64,000 nucleotides of DNA from Microbacterium allomyrinae (GCF_020682705.1 NZ_JAGTTN010000009.1:1-64000); one strand, 5' to 3'; shown: positions 1-9,473, numbered from the stretch's first letter. Program-made: numbers and translations. Notes: generated by a model from the sequence alone, not told the origin.

Positions 1-80
1 GCGCGGGCTGGCGCGGGCGGGCGCGGGCTGGCGCGGGCTGGCGCGGGCGCGGGCTGGCGCGGGCGAGCGCGGACGAGCGC
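1..80. repeat. degenerate 10-bp GC-only tandem repeat
   Basis: The first 80 bases repeat the decamer gcgcgggctg with single-base variants (units at 1, 11, 21, 31 and 41, then drifting). It encodes nothing recognisable. It lies downstream of the minus-strand acyltransferase gene and may extend beyond the window edge. Confidence 0.8.
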
Positions 81-87
81 CGAGAAG

Positions 88-146
88 ACACCGCATTCGC
101 GCCGAGACACCACAGGATCCATGGTGTTTCGGGACGGATGCGGTGT
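88..146. repeat. nested inverted repeats (cruciform-like)
   Basis: An outer pair (acaccgcat at 88-96, atgcggtgt at 138-146) is a perfect 9-bp inverted repeat. It encloses an imperfect inner pair (104-113 with 121-130, 8 of 10 matching) around a loop containing ggatcc. This could be a transcription terminator for the minus-strand gene ending at 279, or a cruciform; there is no U-tract. Confidence 0.5.
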
Positions 147-167
147 TTCGGCAATCGATGGGTCCGT

Positions 168-224
168 CGGACCGGGCGGTGTTCTCGGACCGGGCGGTGT
201 TCTCGGGGACCCGGGCGTGGTTCT
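168..224. repeat. 18-bp tandem repeat
   Basis: cggaccgggcggtgttct occurs twice head to tail (168-185, 186-203), followed by a degenerate third copy to about 224. With the other repeats it fills 1-278, where I find no credible gene. Confidence 0.7.
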
Positions 225-278
225 CGGGCCCGGACGATGTGCCGGGGCGACGTGGCGTCTCGGTCAGCAGCGCGGCAG

Positions 279-2294
279 TCAGGGCGCGGGGGGAGTGGGG
301 ACGCGGACGTCGAGGTCGAGGCGGTCCTGGAGGCTCCGAAGGAAGTCCTCGCTTCGGTCGCGGCGCACCTGTGCGAGTTCGTCGACGGCTTCCGCGACGG
401 CATCGGCGAAGATCCGCCCACCGGCGTCGCCCGGATGGATGCGGTCGCCTGCGAGAAGGTCCGCGTGCGGTGCGATCGCGCCCGACCAGTCGGCGATGCC
501 GACATTGCGGCGTGAGTCGGCGAATGCCTCCAGATCGGCGTTGACACCGGGGATCCAGTCGCGGGGCGCGTACGCGTTCACCAGCACGAGGTCGCGGTCC
601 GGGCCGACGGTCGCCGCCATGCGCTCGAGAGACTCCAGGTCGACGGGCCCGTTCGTGCCCAGCGCGACGACGACGTGAGGGCGGAGGCGTCCGCCTTCGG
701 CGAGGGAATCGAGGATGCCGGGACCGGCCCAGATCGAGCGGGACACCTCCGCGTCCACCTCGATGCCCGGGAGGCGCGCCAGCAGGCCGGGCGCGGAGGC
801 CAGCATCACGGAGTCGCCCACGGCGGTGATCTGATCACCCGGGACGTCGTCGCCCTGTGCGTCGGACGCGTCCGTCGCCTCGCTCTCGGCTTCGGTCCCC
901 TGGTCGGTGGCTTCGGCCTCGGCATCCGTGCCCTGCGGTGTGGCGACGGGGGCAGGCGGGGCATCGCGCTTCGCCTGTTCGAGGGCACGACGCCCGGCCT
1001 CGACGACCGTTTCACTGCGGGACTCTTCGGGGGCTGCAGCGAGGGCGGCGCCGGTGCCCGCGAGCACGAGGACCCCGGCCAGGCTGACACCCAGAGCGCG
1101 CACACGCGCCCGAGGCCCGCCGCGCAGTCGCGCGGAGAGTGCTCGCAGCGGGGCACGGAATCCGCGTCGGCGCACCGGCGTCTCGATGAACCGGTATGAC
1201 AGAGCGGATGCCACGCCCGTCGCTGCGAGCACCCCGACCCCGACCCACACCGGCACGCCTGCTGCCGTTCCGGTGCCCTGCACCGCGGCGACCGCGAGAA
1301 CGAGCAGGGGCCAGTGCCAGAGGTAGATCCCGTAGGAGCGGTCGCCGATCCATCGCAGGGGCGCGACATCGAGCGCACGCCCGAACCAGGAACCGGGCCA
1401 GACCCCGGCGGTGATCGCCACCGCAGCGAGGAGGCTGGCGACCAGAAGCGCTCCGGGGAAGGTCGCCGCGGTGTCGGTCGGGGCGAGCATCGCGATGGCG
1501 ACGATGCCCGAGACCGCGACGACGCCGGCGATTCCGCCGATGCGCCGGGTCGCGGGCGCGTCGACCCAGCGCGGGTGTGCGGCAGCGACACCGTCCGCAG
1601 ACGAGGCTCGCGAGAAGAGCGGTGCCAGGAGGAACGCCAGTGCCACGCCGATCAGCAAACCGAACGCATGGGTGTCGGTGCCGAAGTACGCACGGGCCGA
1701 GTCGCCGCCGCGTGCGATGAGCACTCCCATCCACACCGCGGACCCTGCAGCCAGCGCGCCGGCGATCGCCACGCGCGCCCACACGCGCGGCAGCAGGAGG
1801 AAGAGCGGGAACAGGAGCGGCCAGAGCAGATAGAACTGCTCTTCGACCGCGAGCGACCAGAAGTTGCGGAAGAGCTCGGGCGACGCTGCCGAAAAATAGC
1901 CGCCGCCATCGGCGATCGACACCCAGTTGTAGCTGAACGTCGCCGCCGACGCGACCTGAGCTCCCAGGCGCACGAGCACGTCGCCGCCGACGAACCACGC
2001 GAGAGTCGAGCACACCGCGACGACGAGGGCGAGAGCGGGAAGCAGGCGGCGCACGCGACGCAGCCAGAACCGCCCGAGGGCGATGCGCCCGGTCGATCGA
2101 TGCTCGCGCAGCAGCAGGCTCGTGATGAGGAACCCGCTGATGACGAAGAAGACATCCACCCCGATGAACCCGCCGGACAGCAGGCCCGGGGGGAAGAGGT
2201 GGTAGACCACGACCAGCGCCACCGCGATCGCTCGAAGCCCGTCGAGGCCACCGAAGCGGGAGACGGGGGATTCAGCAGGCGCAGTCGACGTCAT
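279..2294 (-). CDS. OafA/YrhL-type membrane O-acyltransferase with C-terminal SGNH domain
   Basis: A 671-residue fusion. Residues 1 to about 375 form an acyltransferase-3 domain with about ten membrane segments, starting with the family signature RFGGLDGLRAIAVALVVVYH and the motif FFVISGFLIT. After an alanine/glutamate-rich linker (about 420-480) comes a periplasmic SGNH-like domain with AVGDSVMLAS (nucleophile Ser), a GTNG block and DRIHPGDAGG (catalytic Asp/His). Such proteins move acetyl groups across the membrane and onto cell-wall or exported polysaccharide. The ATG at 2294 is the first residue before the domain. The acyl group and acceptor are not predictable from sequence. Confidence 0.93.
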   Translation of the reverse strand: MTSTAPAESPVSRFGGLDGLRAIAVALVVVYHLFPPGLLSGGFIGVDVFFVISGFLITSLLLREHRSTGRIALGRFWLRRVRRLLPALALVVAVCSTLAWFVGGDVLVRLGAQVASAATFSYNWVSIADGGGYFSAASPELFRNFWSLAVEEQFYLLWPLLFPLFLLLPRVWARVAIAGALAAGSAVWMGVLIARGGDSARAYFGTDTHAFGLLIGVALAFLLAPLFSRASSADGVAAAHPRWVDAPATRRIGGIAGVVAVSGIVAIAMLAPTDTAATFPGALLVASLLAAVAITAGVWPGSWFGRALDVAPLRWIGDRSYGIYLWHWPLLVLAVAAVQGTGTAAGVPVWVGVGVLAATGVASALSYRFIETPVRRRGFRAPLRALSARLRGGPRARVRALGVSLAGVLVLAGTGAALAAAPEESRSETVVEAGRRALEQAKRDAPPAPVATPQGTDAEAEATDQGTEAESEATDASDAQGDDVPGDQITAVGDSVMLASAPGLLARLPGIEVDAEVSRSIWAGPGILDSLAEGGRLRPHVVVALGTNGPVDLESLERMAATVGPDRDLVLVNAYAPRDWIPGVNADLEAFADSRRNVGIADWSGAIAPHADLLAGDRIHPGDAGGRIFADAVAEAVDELAQVRRDRSEDFLRSLQDRLDLDVRVPTPPAP

Positions 2295-2408
2295 GAGCTC
2301 TCAAGAGGGGGAAGAAGTCATCCTACGTGCTCGCTGCGCGAGTATCACCCTGACCTGCCGCATCTCCATGCCCGGGAGGGCAGGGGCGCAGGGCAATAGG
2401 GTGGAAGG

Positions 2409-3263
2409 GTGCGGATCCGGCTCGACATCGCGTATGACGGCACGCATTTTCGCGGCTGGGCACGCCAGCCGGGCCATCGCACCGTCCAGGAGACGCTGGA
2501 AGCCGCCCTCGGCCGGGTGCTGGGCGGTGCTCCGCGCCTGGTCGTCGCCGGACGCACGGATGCCGGGGTGCACGCCAGCGGCCAGGTCGCGCACGTCGAC
2601 CTGGACGACGCGCAGCGCGAGCGATTGCTCGCCCGCCGGATGCGGGTGCCCGACGCGCCGGCCTCTGATCGGGTGGCGGCGCTCGCCGCTCGCGTGACCG
2701 GAGTCGTCGGGGCGTATTCGGATGTCGCGGTGATCCGGACGGCCGCGGCCGCACCGGGCTTCGACGCGCGCTTCTCGGCCGTCTGGCGACGATACGAGTA
2801 CCGGATCGCCGACGCCGTATCGGGCTACGATCCGCTCGAGCGGCACCGCACCACCACGGTGCGGGCCGCGCTCGACGAGAAGGCGATGGATGCTGCCGCC
2901 CGCAGCCTCATCGGGCTCCACGACTTCGCCGCGTACTGCAAGCCCCGCGAAGAGGCCACGACGATCCGCACCCTGCTCGAGTTCGACTGGCGCCGGGATG
3001 CGCAGGGGGTGCTGGTCGCACATGTGCGGGCCGATGCCTTCTGCCACAGCATGGTGCGCGCGCTGGTCGGCGCGAGCGTCGCGGTCGGCGAAGGGCGTCT
3101 CGGCGTTGACGATGTGGCCGACATCCGTGATGCGCGCGAGCGCGTGCCCGAGGTCAAAGTGCTCGCCGCGCGCGGGCTCACGCTGTCGGAGGTCGGCTAT
3201 CCGGCCGACGACCTGCTCGCCCAGCGGGCCGAGCAGACCCGCGGCCGCCGCACGCTCGACTGA
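2409..3263 (+). CDS. truA: tRNA pseudouridine(38-40) synthase TruA
   Basis: 284 residues, the normal family length, beginning at a GTG codon. It isomerises uridines 38-40 in the tRNA anticodon arm. The catalytic motif GRTDAGVHA supplies Asp51; the N-terminal RxDIAYDGTHFRGWARQ block and the C-terminal DAFCHSMVRALVGA segment are typical. It is divergent from the acyltransferase gene. This is a core housekeeping gene with no sign of damage. Confidence 0.97.
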   Translation: MRIRLDIAYDGTHFRGWARQPGHRTVQETLEAALGRVLGGAPRLVVAGRTDAGVHASGQVAHVDLDDAQRERLLARRMRVPDAPASDRVAALAARVTGVVGAYSDVAVIRTAAAAPGFDARFSAVWRRYEYRIADAVSGYDPLERHRTTTVRAALDEKAMDAAARSLIGLHDFAAYCKPREEATTIRTLLEFDWRRDAQGVLVAHVRADAFCHSMVRALVGASVAVGEGRLGVDDVADIRDARERVPEVKVLAARGLTLSEVGYPADDLLAQRAEQTRGRRTLD

Positions 3264-3348
3264 CCGGCGCCGGTGCGGAGTAGAGGCTCCGAGCCCGCCG
3301 CTAGACTGACCGGAGCGTGCCCTCCGGGGCGGAGACCGGGGGGTTCGA

Positions 3349-3948
3349 ATGCGTACGATTCGCCGTTTTGCCGGAGTGGCCGTGATCGGCGGGCTGACGG
3401 CGGCCGCTCTCGTGGGTTGCGGCCCGGCACCATGGGAGTCGGGCACCGCCCCGACGGCATCGCCGACTTCGACGTCGACCTCGGTGCCGACCCCCGTGCC
3501 GAACGACCTCTCCGGCGGGTCGACGCAGCGTCAGCTGGTGGCCGGGGCGGTCACCGCGACGATCGACTACTGGTCCACGCTCACGATGGACAAGTGGACC
3601 GCCGACGCGATCAAGCCCGTCAGTATCGCAATGAGCACGACGGTGGTTCCCGACGACGGTCAGAAGGTCTATCTGCAGCGGGCGACCATGACCGCCGTGC
3701 CCTCGACGCCTGCCGGCGCCCTCACGCCGCTCGCGGTGCAGACCGATACCGCGGCGGTCAGCCCGGGGTACCTCGTGCTGTCGCCATACAGCTACTCGCA
3801 GACGTTCAACGTGGGCCCGGTGCCCGAAGAGGCGACGTTCGTCACGCTCCAGTTCGCGTACGACTTCCTCGTGCAGACCACGCCGACCTCGAGCGAGTAC
3901 GCGAAGCAGACGGCCACCGACACGATCACCGTGGCTCTGTCTCGCTGA
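3349..3948 (+). CDS. putative secreted lipoprotein
   Basis: 199 residues with an N-terminal lipoprotein signal: basic start, hydrophobic stretch, lipobox LVGC with the acylated Cys near residue 24. A Thr/Pro/Ser-rich tether follows, then a domain of about 150 residues with repeated Thr/Val strands that I do not recognise. The ATG at 3349 sits behind a G-rich ribosome-binding stretch. The last 23 bases overlap the convergent gene ending at 3926. Confidence 0.8.
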   Translation: MRTIRRFAGVAVIGGLTAAALVGCGPAPWESGTAPTASPTSTSTSVPTPVPNDLSGGSTQRQLVAGAVTATIDYWSTLTMDKWTADAIKPVSIAMSTTVVPDDGQKVYLQRATMTAVPSTPAGALTPLAVQTDTAAVSPGYLVLSPYSYSQTFNVGPVPEEATFVTLQFAYDFLVQTTPTSSEYAKQTATDTITVALSR

Positions 3949-5098
3949 GCAGTCGCTGCACGACGTCGGCGCCGACACGCTCCCACCGGTCGCCGCCCTT
4001 CTCGCTGGCCAGGCTGGCGGCTTCGCGGCCTGTGTAGACGAGCGCGTCGAGGTCGTATCCGAGAACGGATGCCGGCGCCCAGCCGGCACTCGCGGTGGGG
4101 CGGATCGCGAGGCTGCCGTCCACGTCGAGGTCGGGCACCCGCTCGAGCACGGCGCGCAGGTGATCGCGCACGTCGGCGTCGGCTCGCGGCACGAGCACCA
4201 CGGCCGTCCCGGTGGATGGCGAGCCCACATCGGACTCCGCAGGAAAGACGCTTCGCACCTCTTCTTCGAACCGGGCGGAGAGTTTCGCGAGCGCGGTCGC
4301 GCCGGCCGTCTGGCGGATGTCCTCTGCGTCATCCAGCCGCAGATAGACGACCGACCAGGCCTCGGACGTGCGCTGGGCGCGCAGCAGGCGTTCGGTGGCC
4401 GTCCGCTCGAACAGCTGCCAGTCGGTCGATGCGGTGGGTGTGCGAACGAGCCCGCCCTCACGAGCGGCGATGCCCACGACGGCCACGAGTGCGCACCCGA
4501 CGTACGCCAGCATGCCGATGGAGGCGATGATCCGCAGCAGCGCGAAGTCGTCGCCGCCCGACGGCGGGAAGAAGAAGCCGGCGGCGAAGCTGCCGACCGC
4601 CAGCACCACGAAGGCGAGCGACACGATCGCCAAGGGCAGCACGAGCCGGTCGTTGCGCCGTTCCGGGGCACGGACCCAATCGATGAAGAAGAGCCCGGCG
4701 AAGGCGGATGCCGCGAGGAACGCGATGCGGTACGCGGTCGTGAAATTGTCGTCGCCCACCGACGCCAGTGTCACGGCCGACAGCACCGCGAGAGCGACAC
4801 CGGCCCAGCCATGGGGTCGCAGACCCCACTGGGCGCGGAATCCCGACCAGAGGAAGGCAGGGGCACCCATCAGGGCCCCGAGCGAGGCCCGGCGCAGCGT
4901 CTCCAGATCGTTGATCTCGCCTGCGGTCACCCCGTATGTCGCGACCATCGCGAGCGCGAAGGCGAATGTCCAGTACAGAGTCGCCGCACTCGGTCGGATC
5001 ATGAAGGCGATCCCGATCGTGAGCATCGTCGCCAGCGTCGCGATGGCGGCCAGCGCGATCTCCAGCTCGTAGCCGGTCATGGAGGGGACATCGCTCAT
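3926..5098 (-). CDS. membrane protein with degenerate GGDEF-like C-terminal domain
   Basis: 390 residues. The N-terminal half has six or seven predicted membrane segments. From about residue 230 the soluble part resembles a GGDEF domain: a typical start (DWQLFERTATERLLRAQR), then WSVVYLRLDDAEDIRQTAG, which parallels the metal-binding helix of diguanylate cyclases. No GG[DE]EF signature is present where expected, so cyclase activity is unlikely and a binding or sensing role is more plausible. Its ATG overlaps the stop of the upstream histidine kinase gene by 4 bases, so the two are very probably co-translated and act together. Confidence 0.7.
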   Translation of the reverse strand: MSDVPSMTGYELEIALAAIATLATMLTIGIAFMIRPSAATLYWTFAFALAMVATYGVTAGEINDLETLRRASLGALMGAPAFLWSGFRAQWGLRPHGWAGVALAVLSAVTLASVGDDNFTTAYRIAFLAASAFAGLFFIDWVRAPERRNDRLVLPLAIVSLAFVVLAVGSFAAGFFFPPSGGDDFALLRIIASIGMLAYVGCALVAVVGIAAREGGLVRTPTASTDWQLFERTATERLLRAQRTSEAWSVVYLRLDDAEDIRQTAGATALAKLSARFEEEVRSVFPAESDVGSPSTGTAVVLVPRADADVRDHLRAVLERVPDLDVDGSLAIRPTASAGWAPASVLGYDLDALVYTGREAASLASEKGGDRWERVGADVVQRLLSETEPR

Positions 5099-6756
5099 GA
5101 GTGCGCCTTCGTCGATGTGCGTCGACCGGCGTCGCCGGAGCGGGGAAGCTGCACGGCGACCGTGGTGCCGACACCTGCTTCGCTGTCGATCGTCAGCGAT
5201 CCGCCGTGGGCCGAGACGATCTCATGGGAGATTCCGAGACCGAGACCGGTGCCGCCTGCCTTCTGCTTCGCCTCGGCGGTGCGGAAGTAAGGAGTCATGA
5301 TGTTGGGCAGATCGTCCGCGGCTATGCCGATTCCGGTATCGCGCACGGTGAGAGAAACGGAGTCGGATGCGATCGATCCGATGATCTGCACCCGCCCGTC
5401 GCGGGGCGTGTACTTGATGGCGTTGCTGACGATGTTGTCGACGACCTGACGCAGGCGGAAGCCGTCTGCGATCACGGGCAGCGGCTCGTCGATGCGCAGG
5501 TCGAGTTGGACTTCGTTCGCGGCCGCGGTGGGGCGGAACGACTGGACGGAATCCACAAGGATCTGGCGCAGGTCTATGTCGTCGACGTCTTCTCGGCCGG
5601 TGAAGCCCTTGCGTGCCAGTGAGAGCATGCTGTTCGTCATCGTCAGCATCCGCTCGCTCGCGTTCACGATCGCCTCGAATCGCTGACGCGTCCGGGGCTC
5701 GAGCGTGTCCATTTCGAGCGCGAGTTCGGCATTGCCGATCATGACGGTGAGCGGGTGCTTGAGTTCGTGCGAGGCCATCGCCGTGATCTGCTCCCGCTCG
5801 CGCTGAGCCTCTGCGATCGCCGTCACATCGTGCACCAGCAGCAGGACGGTCGGTGCTTCGTCGCCCGAGGTGCCGAGGCGCTTCGCGGTGATCGAGAGAG
5901 CCCGCCACTCGCCCTCGCGGGTGAAAAGCCAGACCGAGGCGTCAATGAACGTCTCGCCGCGCGCCGCGCGAACGAACGGACGCTCGGACAGCGGCACCGG
6001 CATGCCCCGCCGCGCGGTGTACTCGACCGACCCCGCCGGGAGCATCGGCTCGAGCGGATCGAGTCCGTACAGCCGTGCGTATGCGTCGTTGACGGTGAGA
6101 ACCTGACCGTCGACGGAGAGCTGGGCGACTCCGGTGTCGACGCCGTTGAGGATCTCGGTCGTGCGCCGTTCCTGGTTCGAGCGCCGGTCGAGAGTCACGG
6201 TGAGTCGGCCCGCCTGACGCCTGAGGAGACGGCGCAGGGCGCGGGTCCGGCGCAGCGCGAGGTGGGCAGTGATGCCGATGAAGGTGAGGGAGAGCAGGAC
6301 GATGAGGATACGCAATGCCGATGCGCTGCTCGGGCTGAGGGCGGAGTCGACGAGCAGGATGGCGCCGACGGTCGCGAGCATCGCGGCGAGCACGATGCCG
6401 CCGAAGTGCATGCCCACCCACATCACGGGGAAGACCCACAGATAGCTGAAGCGCAGGTCGGTGTTGCTGGCCATGAACCCGATCGCGACGGTGTCGGCGA
6501 ACGGGAGGACCAGCACGGCGTTCGCGGGCAGACGAGACCACGGCACCGCGAGCGCGCCGACGCTGATCACGATGATGGCGAGGGTGCCCAGCGCGTAGTT
6601 CCAGCGTGCGAAGAGCACGGGCTGGAGGGCGAGCACGAGGACGCTGATCGTGACCACGCTGGCGGCGAGCACCATCTGGGTCAGCCAGATCGAGCGGGTG
6701 CGCGCGTCGGGGGTGCCGACGTCGAACGTCGCTCCTGCTATCCCCCCGGAAGACAT
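5095..6756 (-). CDS. membrane sensor histidine kinase with PAS domain
   Basis: 553 residues: about five or six membrane segments (25-165), a PAS-like domain (about 200-315) with a coiled junction, a dimerisation/phosphoacceptor domain with MASHELKHPL (His330), and a HATPase_c domain showing N-box NIVSNAIKY, G1 DTGIGI and G2 GTGLGLGIS. All kinase motifs are intact. It heads a two-gene unit with the degenerate GGDEF-like protein and has no response regulator beside it. The nearest regulator, at 8529-9473, is the obvious candidate partner. Confidence 0.93.
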   Translation of the reverse strand: MSSGGIAGATFDVGTPDARTRSIWLTQMVLAASVVTISVLVLALQPVLFARWNYALGTLAIIVISVGALAVPWSRLPANAVLVLPFADTVAIGFMASNTDLRFSYLWVFPVMWVGMHFGGIVLAAMLATVGAILLVDSALSPSSASALRILIVLLSLTFIGITAHLALRRTRALRRLLRRQAGRLTVTLDRRSNQERRTTEILNGVDTGVAQLSVDGQVLTVNDAYARLYGLDPLEPMLPAGSVEYTARRGMPVPLSERPFVRAARGETFIDASVWLFTREGEWRALSITAKRLGTSGDEAPTVLLLVHDVTAIAEAQREREQITAMASHELKHPLTVMIGNAELALEMDTLEPRTRQRFEAIVNASERMLTMTNSMLSLARKGFTGREDVDDIDLRQILVDSVQSFRPTAAANEVQLDLRIDEPLPVIADGFRLRQVVDNIVSNAIKYTPRDGRVQIIGSIASDSVSLTVRDTGIGIAADDLPNIMTPYFRTAEAKQKAGGTGLGLGISHEIVSAHGGSLTIDSEAGVGTTVAVQLPRSGDAGRRTSTKAHS

Positions 6757-6827
6757 GCTCCGATTCTAGGGACCCGCGCGGCAGACAGCGCGAGGCGGCG
6801 AGTCGACCTTTCCTTGAGGTTGTCTTG

Positions 6828-6840
6828 CGCAACGCTTGCG
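6828..6840. promoter_or_regulatory. short palindrome in the divergent promoter region
   Basis: cgcaa-cgc-ttgcg lies between the histidine kinase gene (minus) and the GT2 synthase gene (plus), about 100 bases before the latter. The 5-bp arms are perfect. It may be an operator, but the site is short and unsupported by other copies. Confidence 0.25.
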
Positions 6841-6938
6841 GGTTCGTTGGCGACCCGTGATCGTGCGCTTGCGGTCGGCGCGGGAGAGTGGTCCCCGGCG
6901 CCGCTGCGGTGCCGCGAATCCGACCTGAAAGCGAAACC

Positions 6939-8423
6939 GTGACCGACCTCGTGCCCTACACCCGCACCGCCCGTTCCCTGCGTGCGACTCACGAGCTCAC
7001 GAGTCACGAATCACCCGCCGGAGGAGCCGCACACGGGTTCGCCGATGACTTCGAGACGGTTCTCGACGAGGCATCGGTCCACCGCTCGACCATCGGCTGC
7101 GTCATTCCCGCGTACAACGAGGAGGAGTCGATCGCACAGGTGATCGAGTCCCTCCTGAGCCAGACGCGGGTTCCGGATGTCGTCCATGTCGTCGTCAACA
7201 ACACGTCCGACGCGACCGTGCGGATCGCATCGCAGTACGCCGGCCCGCACGAGATCGTGACGGAGCTCGGAGAGCAGTTCACCGAGGTGTTCGTCCACGA
7301 CATCGGCAAGAACCCCGACAAGAAGGTCGGTGCCCTCAACTACGGCTTCACGCTCGTGGAAGGATACGACTTCCTGCTCGGGGTCGACGGCGATACCGTC
7401 GCCGACGCGCAGGCCGTGGAGTATCTCGAGTCGGAGGCGACCTCGGACACCCGCATCGGCGGCATCTCGGCGATCTACTCGATCGACGATCGGCCCATCA
7501 AGGGCGGCATCGCGAAGTTCCTCATCACCGGTCAGCGTGCACAGTTCGCCGCGTTCAACCTGCACAACCTGCTGCGCGGCCGCAACATGGCGGTCCTCGG
7601 CGGTCAGTTCTCGATCTTCTCGACCAAGGCGCTGCGCGACGTCATGAAGGAGAACCACCAGTCGACGCCGTGGGTCAAGGACTCCGAGGTCGAGGACTCG
7701 CTCCTGTCGCTGCAGATCAAGAGCGCCGGCTATCTCACGAAGATCAGCCCGTTCGCCCGCGCCAACGTCGGTGGGATGACGACGCTGCGCGCACTGGACG
7801 CGCAGCAGGTGAAGTGGACGTATGGCGCGATCGAGCTGATGTGGCCGGGTCAGCGTGGCGACACCAAAGGCCAGCCCTTCCACCCGAACCTGCGCGTGCG
7901 GTGGCTCGAGAACTTCGGCATGCTCACCAACCTCTTCGTCCGCGTGGCGTTCGTGGCACTGCTGGCCGGTTCGTTGTCGCTCGGCGCGTTCGTCTTCTCG
8001 CCCTGGTGGCTGCTGCCGCCCGTCGTCGCGATCGCGCTCAACACCCGCATGGCGCTGACCATGGGCAATCGCACCGGTCGCGATCTCTTCTTCGCGATGA
8101 CGCTCGTACCCGCCGAGGTCTACATGTGGCTGCGCCTGAGCTATTTCGCTCGGTCGTGGACCCGCTTCCTGTCGCGCAAGAAGGTCGACAACTGGGCGAT
8201 GCAGGCCAAGGCCGAGCGCGGAGCGGGCCTCGGCCATTGGACGCCGCTCGTCGTGGTCGTCGGCGTGATCATCGCGATGGCCGTGATCTGGACGATGCTC
8301 GGTCCGGTGGTGCAGTCGACCATCCTCTGGATCGGCTGGCCGATCGTCGGGATCGTCACGGTGCTGCAGACGCTGTCGATGTTCTTCAAGCTCATCCGTC
8401 GTCAGCACGGATACAAGGTCTGA
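6939..8423 (+). CDS. processive family 2 glycosyltransferase (membrane polysaccharide synthase)
   Basis: About 494 residues from the GTG at 6939; an in-frame GTG at 6888 would add 17 residues. A GT2 catalytic domain shows VIPAYNEEESI, the metal-binding VDGDT, the catalytic-base region EVEDSLL and a QQVKW block in the place of the Q-x-x-R-W motif of processive synthases such as cellulose, hyaluronan and poly-GlcNAc synthases. Four or so membrane segments follow in the C-terminal half. It has no N-terminal membrane segment. It lies between a sensor kinase and a response regulator, with a GH6 enzyme close by, suggesting regulated synthesis of an exported beta-glycan; product unknown. Confidence 0.85.
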   Translation: MTDLVPYTRTARSLRATHELTSHESPAGGAAHGFADDFETVLDEASVHRSTIGCVIPAYNEEESIAQVIESLLSQTRVPDVVHVVVNNTSDATVRIASQYAGPHEIVTELGEQFTEVFVHDIGKNPDKKVGALNYGFTLVEGYDFLLGVDGDTVADAQAVEYLESEATSDTRIGGISAIYSIDDRPIKGGIAKFLITGQRAQFAAFNLHNLLRGRNMAVLGGQFSIFSTKALRDVMKENHQSTPWVKDSEVEDSLLSLQIKSAGYLTKISPFARANVGGMTTLRALDAQQVKWTYGAIELMWPGQRGDTKGQPFHPNLRVRWLENFGMLTNLFVRVAFVALLAGSLSLGAFVFSPWWLLPPVVAIALNTRMALTMGNRTGRDLFFAMTLVPAEVYMWLRLSYFARSWTRFLSRKKVDNWAMQAKAERGAGLGHWTPLVVVVGVIIAMAVIWTMLGPVVQSTILWIGWPIVGIVTVLQTLSMFFKLIRRQHGYKV

Positions 8424-8479
8424 CGCGCCCGAACGCGTCGGAGTGGGGCGCCGATGGCTGGGGAGCATCGGCGGACCAC

Positions 8480-8510
8480 GGGGCATCCTTCCGGAGGGGG
8501 AGGATGCCCC
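8480..8510. terminator. bidirectional hairpin terminator
   Basis: ggggcatcct (8480-8489) and aggatgcccc (8501-8510) form a perfect 10-bp stem with an 11-base loop. It lies between the ends of two convergent genes, the GT2 synthase and the response regulator. The sequence after the stem on the plus strand is T-rich but interrupted. Confidence 0.8.
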
Positions 8511-8528
8511 GTTACTGTTCTCAGCAGG

Positions 8529-9473
8529 TCAGGAGTCGGCGGTCAGGCGGTAGCCGACGCCGCGAACCGTCTCTATGTAGCGAGGGTTGGCCGGGTTGTC
8601 GCCGAGTTTGCGCCGGAGATTCGTCATATGCGCCTCGACGGCCCGCTTGTCGGCGTCGCCCACGAAGTAACTCGTGACGTAGGACTCACCACGGAGCACG
8701 AGCGTCAGATCGGCCTTGCTGCGCACGCGCCGCTTGGACTCCAGCAGGGTCGCGAGCAGATCGAACTCGGTGCGCGTCAGCTCGAGCTCTTCCTCGTCGA
8801 TGAGCACGATTCGACTCTCGGCGTCCAGGCGCAGGTCGCGGTGGACGAGCCACGCCGCGTCGCCGTCGAACACCGCCGCCTCGGTCGAGGAGACCGGGAC
8901 GGGCACGATGGCGTCGCTCGGTGCGGCGCGGCCGACGTCCACGGCAGCGGTCGGCGCGACGTACGCCGAGCCGTGCGCGGCCTGGGTCGGGACGGCTGCG
9001 GTGGCGGGCCGTGCCCCGGGAAACGAAGGTCCGACGCTGCCTTGGATGGGTGCGGCGGCGGACGCCGCCGGCGTCGCGCCCGGACCGCCGTCGCGAGTGC
9101 GGCGCAGCAGCGCCTCGACACGTGCCCGCAGCTCGCGCGGGCGAAACGGCTTCAGCAGGTAGTCGTCCGCGCCGGCTCCGAGGCCGGCGACGACATCCGC
9201 CTCGTCGTTGAGTCCCGTGAGCATGACGATGTAGGTGTCGGACCCTGCGCGGATCCGCCGGGCGGCCTCGAAGCCGTCGATGCCGGGCATGTTGACGTCG
9301 AGCGTTGTCAGCACCGGCTGATAGGTGAGCACCGCCCGTACTCCGTCGATGCCGTTGCCGACGGAAACGGTCGAGAAGCCCGCCGACTCGAGCACTTCGG
9401 CGAGGATATGACGGATCTCGGGGTCGTCCTCGATGATGACGGCGGTCTTCAACTCGTCGGCGGGGCTGTTCAT
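8529..9473 (-). CDS. OmpR/PhoB-type response regulator
   Basis: 314 residues from the ATG at 9473, which has a GAGAGGACG ribosome-binding site; longer frames upstream are untypical. The receiver domain (10-125) has acidic residues IEDDP, phosphoacceptor Asp59 in TTLDVNMPG and Lys108 in YLLKPF. A 90-residue Ala/Pro linker, unusually long, leads to a winged-helix DNA-binding domain (about 215-312) ending in RYIETVRGVGYRL. It probably pairs with the kinase at 5095-6756. Confidence 0.93.
   Translation of the reverse strand: MNSPADELKTAVIIEDDPEIRHILAEVLESAGFSTVSVGNGIDGVRAVLTYQPVLTTLDVNMPGIDGFEAARRIRAGSDTYIVMLTGLNDEADVVAGLGAGADDYLLKPFRPRELRARVEALLRRTRDGGPGATPAASAAAPIQGSVGPSFPGARPATAAVPTQAAHGSAYVAPTAAVDVGRAAPSDAIVPVPVSSTEAAVFDGDAAWLVHRDLRLDAESRIVLIDEEELELTRTEFDLLATLLESKRRVRSKADLTLVLRGESYVTSYFVGDADKRAVEAHMTNLRRKLGDNPANPRYIETVRGVGYRLTADS

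Noticed and set aside
121..678. Plus-strand frames at the window start
   Set aside because: Composed of the tandem repeats and antisense to the SGNH domain of the acyltransferase.
3926..5098. Active diguanylate cyclase
   Set aside because: No GG[DE]EF signature and no product-binding RxxD can be seen.
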